Source: Aromatoleum sp.
Lineage (GTDB): Bacteria > Pseudomonadota > Gammaproteobacteria > Burkholderiales > Casimicrobiaceae
Length of the DNA stretch: 12,597 bases
Direction of reading: 5' to 3'
Assembly (NCBI GenBank): GCA_010365205.1
Contig: JAAFGU010000034.1
Location: 1 to 12,597 of the forward strand
This document shows, one piece after another, positions 7,298 to 12,597 of the stretch (the first letter of the stretch is position 1; the number at the start of each line of letters is the position of its first letter). Under the pieces are notes generated by a model. That model ran no database searches and was not told the origin of the DNA. It saw nothing but the letters and a program-made list of their open reading frames with translations. A program made the position numbers and the translations under genes.

Positions 7298-8566
7298 ATG
7301 ATGATCACCAGGAAGCTCGGCCTTTCGCTCGTCGCGGCCGCGCTCGTCACCACCTATGGCTGCAGCAAGGAAGAGCCGAAAAAAGCCGAAGCGCCGAAGG
7401 CGCCGGCCGAAGACGTCGTCGTCATCAAGATCGGCCATGCCGGGCCGCTGACCGGCGGCATCGCCCACCTCGGCAAGGACGACGAAAACGGCGTCCATCT
7501 GGCGATCGACGAAGCCACTGCCAAGAAGCTGAAGATCGGCGGCAAGACCGTCAAATTCGAGATGATGAGCGAGGACGACCAGGCGGATCCGAAAATGGGG
7601 CCCACCATCGCGCAAAAGTTCGTCGACGCCAAGGTCGCCGGCGTGGTCGGTCACCTGAACTCGGGGGTCACGATCCCCGCGTCGGCGGTCTACAACCAGG
7701 CCGGAATCCCGATGATTTCAGGCTCCGCCACCAATCCGAAGCTCACCGAACAGGGTTTCAAGGTCGTGTTCCGCACCGTCGGTCGGGACGACCAGCAGGG
7801 CCCCGCCGTGGCCGCGTATATGGCGAATGAACTGAAATCGAAAAGGGTCGCAATCGCCGACGACGCCACCGCATACGGCGAAGGTCTGGCCAACGAAGTC
7901 GAGAAGACGTTGAAGGCCGCCGGTGTCCAGGTGATCGCGCGCGAGAAGACGAACGACAAGGCCACCGACTTCAAGGCGATCCTGACCAAGATCAAGGGCA
8001 AGAATCCGGACGCGATTTTCTACGGCGGCATGGATGCCACCGGCGGACCGATGCTGAAGCAGGCTCGTGAACTCGGGATGAAGACGACCTTTGCATTCGG
8101 CGACGGCGCCTGCACCAGCGAAATGAGCAAGCTCGCGGGCCCGGCGTCCGAGGGCATGTTCTGCTCGCAGGCCGGCATTCCGACGCAGATGGCGTCGAAG
8201 GCGTTCACCGACGCATTCGCCGCCAAGTACGGCGAAGTCAAGCAGTACGCGCCGTTCTTCTACGATGCCGCGAACATTCTGATCGCCGCGATGCAGAAGG
8301 CGGACTCGGCCGACCCGGCGAAGTACCTGCCCGCCGTGGCCGCCATCTCGTTCGATGGTGCAACCGGCCACGTCGAGTTCGACGCCAAGGGCGACCGCAA
8401 GGACGCCGAAATGACGATCTTCCAGATGAAGGGCGGCAAGGTCGAGCCGGTCGCGATCATCAAGGCCGGCAAGACCACCAAGATCGGAGGCGAAGCTCCG
8501 GCCGCTGCCCCGATGGCTCCTGCTGCGGCGCCGATGGCCCCGGCGAAGGACGCCCCGAAGAAGTAA
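7298..8566 (+). CDS. branched-chain amino-acid-type ABC transporter substrate-binding protein (lipoprotein-like)
   Basis: A periplasmic binding protein of the LivJ/LivK (Peripla_BP_6) type that would deliver leucine, isoleucine, valine or a related compound to the LivHMGF complex encoded downstream. It has 422 residues against roughly 370 for usual members. Residues 1-21 are a signal peptide ending TTYG-Cys22, a relaxed lipobox followed by a charged linker CSKEEPKKAEAPKAPAED, so lipid anchoring is likely but not certain. The mature fold starts at VVIKIGHAGPLTGG (41-54). Ligand-region motifs are seen: GHLNSGVTIPAS (118-129), SGSATNP (141-147), DDATAYGEG (188-196), GGMDATGG (243-250) and FYDA (321-324). 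Cys272 and Cys289 probably form the family's disulfide. The tail (about 398-422) is Ala/Pro-rich with AAAPMAP repeated twice. ATG 7298 is preferred for Shine-Dalgarno spacing; ATG 7301 is possible. The ligand is inferred from family only. Confidence 0.92.
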   Translation: MMITRKLGLSLVAAALVTTYGCSKEEPKKAEAPKAPAEDVVVIKIGHAGPLTGGIAHLGKDDENGVHLAIDEATAKKLKIGGKTVKFEMMSEDDQADPKMGPTIAQKFVDAKVAGVVGHLNSGVTIPASAVYNQAGIPMISGSATNPKLTEQGFKVVFRTVGRDDQQGPAVAAYMANELKSKRVAIADDATAYGEGLANEVEKTLKAAGVQVIAREKTNDKATDFKAILTKIKGKNPDAIFYGGMDATGGPMLKQARELGMKTTFAFGDGACTSEMSKLAGPASEGMFCSQAGIPTQMASKAFTDAFAAKYGEVKQYAPFFYDAANILIAAMQKADSADPAKYLPAVAAISFDGATGHVEFDAKGDRKDAEMTIFQMKGGKVEPVAIIKAGKTTKIGGEAPAAAPMAPAAAPMAPAKDAPKK

Positions 8567-8585
8567 TCTGTTACGGCAGTCGCAG

Positions 8586-8612
8586 AAACGGCGCCTCACG
8601 GGCGCCGTTTTT
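8586..8612 (+). terminator. intrinsic terminator after the substrate-binding protein gene
   Basis: A perfect 10-bp stem, AAACGGCGCC (8586-8595) and GGCGCCGTTT (8601-8610), with loop TCACG, runs into five Ts (8608-8612). It begins 19 bases after the binding-protein stop codon. It should end most transcripts there and separate the abundant binding protein from the membrane and ATPase genes. Confidence 0.88.
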
Positions 8613-8697
8613 GTATCCGCTCGCCCGCGTGTCCAAGCCGTGAGACGGGCGCCGCAACAGTCGTGAGCGGTATCGGAATGGCGAGGTGCGCGGGGGA

Positions 8698-8726
8698 TTG
8701 CTCCGGCGCGCCGCGACCCGCACAAT
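8698..8726 (+). promoter_or_regulatory. weak candidate promoter for livHMGF
   Basis: TTGCTC (8698-8703), a 17-base spacer and CACAAT (8721-8726) match the sigma-70 consensus at only three and four of six positions. It is listed because the terminator upstream implies either read-through or a separate promoter in 8613-8812. Nothing better was seen in that stretch, and it holds no supported gene. Confidence 0.25.
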
Positions 8727-8812
8727 CGCCCGAACTCCACGAACCGTCGACCGGGATCCCCCGCGGCGGAGGAAACATCGCGGCAGGCTCTCGGGCATGC
8801 CGACCGGTCAGC

Positions 8813-8818
8813 AGGAGG
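8813..8818 (+). promoter_or_regulatory. ribosome-binding site deciding the TTG start of livH
   Basis: AGGAGG stands five bases before the TTG at 8824. An ATG at 8820 is in another frame and only one base from this site, too close to be used. An in-frame ATG at 8797 has no comparable Shine-Dalgarno and would add nine non-conserved residues. Confidence 0.75.
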
Positions 8819-8823
8819 AATGC

Positions 8824-9828
8824 TTGGATATTTTCCTGCAGCAGATGATCAACGGCCTGACGCTGGGCAGCGTCTATGCCGTCGTCGCCCTCGGCTACAC
8901 GATGGTGTACGGGATCATCCAGCTCATCAATTTCGCCCACGGCGAAGTGGTGATGATCGGTGCGATGGTCGCGTTTTCGGTGATCAATGCACTCGTCGGC
9001 GCCCACACGGGGCTGCCGCCGCTGGCGATCGTGATGACCGGCGTGCTGGTCGCCATTCCGGTCTGCATGGCCGTCGGTTACACGCTGGAGCGCGTCGCCT
9101 ACCGCCCGCTGCGCAGCGCGCCCCGGCTCGCGCCGCTGATCACCGCGATCGGTCTGTCGATCGTGTTGCAGAACCTCGCCATGATCATCTGGAGCCGCAA
9201 CCCGATGCCGTTTCCGCAAATCATCACCGTCACGCCGTACCACGTGACTGGAAATACGGACGGCGCCACGATCACCAACGTGCAGATCGCGATCATCGTG
9301 GCGTCGGTTCTGATGATGGGAGGGCTGCTCGGGCTGGTCTATCGGACCAAACTCGGCATCGCGATGCGCGCGACGTCGCAGAACCAGCAAATCGCCGGGC
9401 TCATGGGCATCGACATCAACACGGTGATCTCGCTGACGTTCGTGATCGGCGCCGGCCTGGGTGCGGTGGCCGGCGTGATGGTGGGCACCTATTACGGGAT
9501 TGCGCAGTACCAGATGGGCTTCCTGCTCGGCCTGAAGGCGTTCTCGGCGGCGGTTCTGGGCGGCATCGGCAACCTCGCCGGCGCGATGCTCGGCGGCCTG
9601 CTGCTGGGTGTGATCGAGGCGCTCGGCGCCGGCTACGTGGGCGATCTCACCAACCTCTGTCAGATTGCGAGCTGGTCCGACGCGATTGCGACACGATGCG
9701 CGAGCGACCCGAATTTGACGCTGTTCGGCTCCAACTACCAGGACGTGTTCGCGTTCCTCGTGCTGATCGCCGTACTCATCTTCCGTCCGTCCGGCCTGCT
9801 CGGCGAGCGCGTCGGCGACCGCGCGTAA
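8824..9828 (+). CDS. livH: branched-chain amino-acid ABC transporter permease LivH
   Basis: One of two inner-membrane permease subunits of the Liv importer. With the TTG start it has 334 residues and opens with the family N-terminus DIFLQQMINGLTLGSVYAVV, followed by GYTMVYGIIQLINFAHGE (24-41). About eight hydrophobic segments are visible. The cytoplasmic coupling loop reads GIAMRATSQNQQIAGLMGID, and the end is RPSGLLGERVGDRA. It is longer than E. coli LivH (308). An extra stretch at residues about 278-300, between LGAGYVGDLT and FGSNYQDVFAF, contains Cys279 and Cys292 and is absent from the homologs I recall. The gene follows the binding-protein terminator and precedes livM by 12 bp. Confidence 0.93.
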   Translation: MDIFLQQMINGLTLGSVYAVVALGYTMVYGIIQLINFAHGEVVMIGAMVAFSVINALVGAHTGLPPLAIVMTGVLVAIPVCMAVGYTLERVAYRPLRSAPRLAPLITAIGLSIVLQNLAMIIWSRNPMPFPQIITVTPYHVTGNTDGATITNVQIAIIVASVLMMGGLLGLVYRTKLGIAMRATSQNQQIAGLMGIDINTVISLTFVIGAGLGAVAGVMVGTYYGIAQYQMGFLLGLKAFSAAVLGGIGNLAGAMLGGLLLGVIEALGAGYVGDLTNLCQIASWSDAIATRCASDPNLTLFGSNYQDVFAFLVLIAVLIFRPSGLLGERVGDRA

Positions 9829-9840
9829 CGGGGGCCGCTC

Positions 9841-10914
9841 ATGCACGCGCTGCTCGATCTGAAACAGAACCCGCGGACGGCATGGATCGGCCTTGCGCTG
9901 ATCGGCGTGGCGCTCGTCGTGCTCCCGTTCGCGCTGGCGGCCGTCGGAACCGCGTGGGTGCGCATCACCAATCTCGCCATTCTGTTCGTGTTGCTGTCGC
10001 TCGGCCTGAACATCGTCGTCGGCTTCGCCGGATTGCTCGACCTCGGCTACATCGCCTTCTACGCGGTCGGCGCGTACACCTACGCCCTTCTGGCGAGCCC
10101 CCATTTCAACCTGCATCTCCCATTCTGGATCGTCCTGCCGATCGGCGCGGCCGTCGCCTGTTTCTTCGGCGCGCTGCTCGGCGCTCCGACGCTGAAGCTG
10201 CGCGGCGACTACCTCGCCATCGTGACGCTGGGCTTCGGCGAAATCGTCCGCATTTTCATGAACAACCTGTCGCAGCCGGTCAACATCACCAACGGCCCGC
10301 AGGGAATCACGCTGATCGACCCGTTTCGCATCGGCAGCTTCAGCTTCGCCGAACGCGAAACCATCGCCGGTCTCGATTTCACCGGACCGGTCAAGTACTA
10401 CTACTTTCTCATCGTCGTGCTGCTTGCGGTGATCGTCATCAACCTCCGATTGCAGAACTCCAGGATCGGGCGCGCATGGGAGGCCATTCGCGAAGACGAG
10501 ATCGCGGCGCGCGCGATGGGCATCAACACCCGCAACATGAAGCTCCTCGCCTTCGCGATGGGCGCGTCGTTTGGCGGCGTCTCGGGCGGAATCTTCGCGG
10601 CGACGCAGGGATTCATCAGCCCGGAAAGCTTCGTGCTGGTCGAGTCCATCATGGTGCTGTCGATGGTCGTGCTCGGCGGCATGGGCAACATCTGGGGCGT
10701 GATTCTCGGCGCGGTGCTGCTGTCCTTCGTGCCCGAGGTCCTGCGTTACACCGTCGCGCCGGCGCAGCAGGCGCTGTTCGGGAGGCTGCTGATCGAGCCG
10801 GAGGTGATCCGGATGCTGCTGTTCGGGCTCGCGCTGGTGCTGATGATGCTGTTCCGACCGGCGGGCATTCTGCCCTCGGCACTGCGCAAGCGGGAATTGG
10901 AAAGCCGAAAATGA
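9841..10914 (+). CDS. livM: branched-chain amino-acid ABC transporter permease LivM
   Basis: The second permease subunit, 357 residues, partner of LivH. Family signatures in order are LSLGLNIVVGFAGLLDLGYIA, with YAVGAYTYALL after it, LRGDYLAIVTLGFGEIVRI, and NITNGPQGI. The coupling-loop motif is AWEAIREDEIAARAMGIN, which contacts the ATPases, and the last hydrophobic region leads to FRPAGILPSALRKREL. A short periplasmic region around RETIAGLDFTGPVKYYYF precedes the later helices. Start ATG 9841 lies 12 bp after the livH stop with a G-rich ribosome-binding site. The stop overlaps the livG start as ATGA, indicating translational coupling. Length is within the family's normal range, and nothing is missing. 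Confidence 0.95.
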   Translation: MHALLDLKQNPRTAWIGLALIGVALVVLPFALAAVGTAWVRITNLAILFVLLSLGLNIVVGFAGLLDLGYIAFYAVGAYTYALLASPHFNLHLPFWIVLPIGAAVACFFGALLGAPTLKLRGDYLAIVTLGFGEIVRIFMNNLSQPVNITNGPQGITLIDPFRIGSFSFAERETIAGLDFTGPVKYYYFLIVVLLAVIVINLRLQNSRIGRAWEAIREDEIAARAMGINTRNMKLLAFAMGASFGGVSGGIFAATQGFISPESFVLVESIMVLSMVVLGGMGNIWGVILGAVLLSFVPEVLRYTVAPAQQALFGRLLIEPEVIRMLLFGLALVLMMLFRPAGILPSALRKRELESRK

Positions 10915-11711
10915 GCGCCCATTCCCTGGCGCTGCTCAAGGCGAGCGGCATCAGCAAGCGCTTCGGCGGCGTCCACGCACTGTCCGACGTCGGCTTCACG
11001 ATCAATCACGGCGAAATCTACGGGCTGATCGGCCCCAATGGCGCGGGCAAGACGAGTCTGTTCAACGTTTTGACCGGCATCTATGCGTCCGACGGCGGCG
11101 AGTTCGTTTTCGACGGGCTGCCGCTCAACGGCCTGAAACCGAACCAGGTGGCCGACCGCGGGATTGCGCGCACCTTCCAGAACATCCGGCTGTTCGCCAA
11201 CCTGTCGGCGCTCGAAAACGTGATGATCGGCCGCCACGTTCGCACCCGCGCCAACGTGTTCGGCGCGATCTTCCGCGACGCCAAGACGCGCGCCGAGGAG
11301 AAGGCGATCGAGAAACGCGCGTACGAGCTGCTCGAATATGTCGGCGTCCACAAGCGCGCGAACTCGCTGGCCAAGCATCTCGCCTACGGCGACCAGCGCC
11401 GCCTGGAAATCGCCCGCGCGCTCGCGACCGAGCCGAAGCTGCTCGCGTTGGACGAACCGGCAGCCGGCATGAATGCCACCGAGACCGAGTCGCTCAAGCT
11501 GCTGCTCAAGGACGTCCGCCGTGACGGCACGACGATCCTGCTGATCGAGCACGACATGAAGCTCGTGATGAGCGTCTGCGATCGCGTGCTCGTACTCGAC
11601 TACGGCAAGAAGATCGCCGAGGGCAGCGCCGGCGACGTCCAGAAAGACCCGAGGGTGATCGCGGCCTACCTCGGCGGCGAAGTCTCGCTGAATCTGAGGG
11701 GGGCTGCATGA
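10911..11711 (+). CDS. livG: branched-chain amino-acid ABC transporter ATP-binding protein LivG
   Basis: A 266-residue cytoplasmic ATPase that powers the importer as a heterodimer with LivF. Walker A is GPNGAGKT (41-48), the Q-loop glutamine is Gln90 in RTFQNIRLF, and the signature is LAYGDQRRLEIARAL (157-171), a normal LivG variant of LSGGQ. Walker B is LLALDEPAAGMN with catalytic Glu182, and the switch histidine is His214 in LIEHDM. The C-terminal extension (KDPRVIAAYLGGE) is typical of LivG. The ATG at 10911 overlaps the livM stop, and its stop overlaps the livF start, both as ATGA. The frame is open far upstream through livH and livM, which is shadow sequence and not part of the protein. 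Confidence 0.96.
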   Translation: MSAHSLALLKASGISKRFGGVHALSDVGFTINHGEIYGLIGPNGAGKTSLFNVLTGIYASDGGEFVFDGLPLNGLKPNQVADRGIARTFQNIRLFANLSALENVMIGRHVRTRANVFGAIFRDAKTRAEEKAIEKRAYELLEYVGVHKRANSLAKHLAYGDQRRLEIARALATEPKLLALDEPAAGMNATETESLKLLLKDVRRDGTTILLIEHDMKLVMSVCDRVLVLDYGKKIAEGSAGDVQKDPRVIAAYLGGEVSLNLRGAA

Positions 11712-12463
11712 GCGATCCGGTGACCGGGAGCTCCGGCAGCGCCAGCGCGCTCCTCGAACTGTCGAAACTCGAAGTCGCCTACGGCGGTATTCAGGCCGTC
11801 AAGGGTATCGACCTCCACGTCGACAAGGGCGAACTCGTCTGCCTGATCGGTGCCAACGGCGCGGGCAAGACGACGACGCTGAAGGGCATCTGCGGGCTGC
11901 AGCCGGTCAAGCGGGGCACGATTCGCTACGACGGCAAGGACATCACCGGGCGACCGGCGTTCGAACTGGTGCGTAACGGGCTGGCGATGGTTCCCGAGGG
12001 TCGCGGTGTGTTTGGCGCGCTGACGATCGAGGAGAACCTCGCGATGGGCGCGTACGTGCGCGACGACCGGGCGGCAATCGCCACTGATATCGAACGCATA
12101 TTCCACCTGTTCCCGCGATTGAAGGAGCGGCGCCGGCAGACGGCCGGCACGCTGTCCGGCGGCGAGCAACAGATGCTGGCCATGGGACGCGCGCTGCTGT
12201 CGAAGCCGAGACTGCTGCTGCTCGACGAGCCTTCGATGGGGCTGGCGCCGCTGATGGTGCAGAAGGTCTTCGAGACGGTGATGACGGTGTCCCAGGAAGG
12301 CGTGACGATCCTGCTGATCGAACAGAATGCGAAGCTGGCGCTCGAGGTGAGCAATCGCGGTTACGTGATGGAGTCCGGCGCGATCACGCTCGCCGGCGAC
12401 GCGAAGACGCTGCTGCATGACCCTGCCGTCCGCGCGGCCTACCTCGGCGAATCGGCGGCCTGA
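11708..12463 (+). CDS. livF: branched-chain amino-acid ABC transporter ATP-binding protein LivF
   Basis: A 251-residue ATPase, partner of LivG. Walker A is GANGAGKTT (48-56), the signature is LSGGEQQMLAMGRAL (149-163), and Walker B is LLLLDEPSMGLAP with Asp173 and Glu174. Two positions differ from a standard ABC ATPase but match the LivF family as I know it: MVPEGRGVF (94-102) in the Q-loop region and LIEQN (203-207) where the switch histidine normally sits. The first 14 residues, a Ser/Gly-rich lead, exceed the usual short N-terminus. The ATG at 11708 has a strong G-rich ribosome-binding site (AGGGGGG) inside the end of livG, and overlaps the livG stop. It is the last liv gene. Confidence 0.96.
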   Translation: MSDPVTGSSGSASALLELSKLEVAYGGIQAVKGIDLHVDKGELVCLIGANGAGKTTTLKGICGLQPVKRGTIRYDGKDITGRPAFELVRNGLAMVPEGRGVFGALTIEENLAMGAYVRDDRAAIATDIERIFHLFPRLKERRRQTAGTLSGGEQQMLAMGRALLSKPRLLLLDEPSMGLAPLMVQKVFETVMTVSQEGVTILLIEQNAKLALEVSNRGYVMESGAITLAGDAKTLLHDPAVRAAYLGESAA

Positions 12464-12478
12464 TATGCCGCCGCCCGC

Positions 12479-12597
12479 ATGACCGACGCCCCGCCGCCGG
12501 ACGCGCCGGCCGGCTCGTCGCCGCACCTGCATGCCCGTGCAGTGCCGTGGCGTCATGTGTTCGCGTGGTTCGAGGAGGGAATGCGACTGTTCAAGTG
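12479..12597 (+). CDS. partial gene, probable membrane protein (BPSS1780-like N-terminus)
   Basis: The frame opens with ATG at 12479, 15 bp after the livF stop, and runs off the window after 39 codons. The visible part is a Pro/Ala-rich lead (MTDAPPPDAPAGSSPH) followed by VPWRHVFAWFEEGMRLFK. A W-x(n)-EG-x-x-LF pattern just before a first membrane segment recalls the BPSS1780 family of small betaproteobacterial membrane proteins of unknown function. This is a resemblance from memory, not a search result. No Shine-Dalgarno is evident, so translation may depend on coupling to upstream genes. A five-codon frame (ATG 12465 to TGA 12480-12482) overlaps the start. Confidence 0.5.
   Translation, partial: MTDAPPPDAPAGSSPHLHARAVPWRHVFAWFEEGMRLFK

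Noticed and set aside
8596..10116. 506-codon minus-strand open frame opposite livH
   Set aside because: Composition is dominated by Asp, Glu, His, Arg and Gln, it has no motif, and it lies opposite a well-recognised permease gene.
8820..10910. Long open frame across livH and livM that continues in frame into livG
   Set aside because: Only the part from 10911 is LivG. The upstream part is a shifted-frame shadow with Arg/Asp/His-rich composition and no membrane segments, while the livH and livM frames are clearly real. It is not a fusion.
11990..12334. LivF with Glu in the Q-loop region and Gln in place of the switch histidine
   Set aside because: At first this looked like a degenerate ATPase site, but PEGR and EQN at these positions are usual for LivF proteins, E. 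coli LivF included.

Overview
The window is GC-rich, gene-dense bacterial DNA with Gram-negative envelope genes (TolC, RND pump). The Liv substrate-binding protein type, the PCMT-like/rhodanese/TolC gene order and a final fragment resembling a Burkholderia-type membrane protein suggest a betaproteobacterium of Burkholderiales or Rhodocyclales type. This placement rests on recalled family resemblance; no marker gene is present. No tRNA, rRNA, CRISPR array, insertion sequence or phage gene was seen.

Left half, minus strand (transcription runs toward base 1): a membrane-fusion adaptor (5806-6966), a 1036-aa RND permease (2655-5765), a divergent protein-L-isoaspartate methyltransferase-like protein (1773-2423), a single-domain rhodanese (1450-1776) and a TolC-family outer-membrane channel (38-1378). 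Adaptor, permease and channel would form a complete tripartite efflux pump. The channel gene is separated from the other two by the methyltransferase and rhodanese genes, and that three-gene block has its own predicted promoter. A perfect 19-bp palindrome lies over the start-site region of this promoter and looks like a TetR-family operator. The first 60 bases may hold the 3' end of a convergent gene.

Right half, plus strand: a complete branched-chain amino-acid-type ABC importer. A lipoprotein-like substrate-binding protein (7298-8566) has a near-consensus promoter and ends at a strong intrinsic terminator. Next come livH (8824-9828, TTG start), livM (9841-10914), livG (10911-11711) and livF (11708-12463), tightly packed and partly overlapping. 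A plus-strand gene for a probable membrane protein starts at 12479 and runs off the window.

The two halves diverge from the 331-bp region 6967-7297. It holds the binding-protein promoter and four GC-rich perfect inverted repeats, three of them in the likely leader of the pump operon. I found no clearly new system. The points most worth checking are the palindrome-covered promoter, the altered substrate loop of the methyltransferase-like protein, an insertion with two cysteines in LivH, and the lipoprotein form with a repeated tail of the binding protein.
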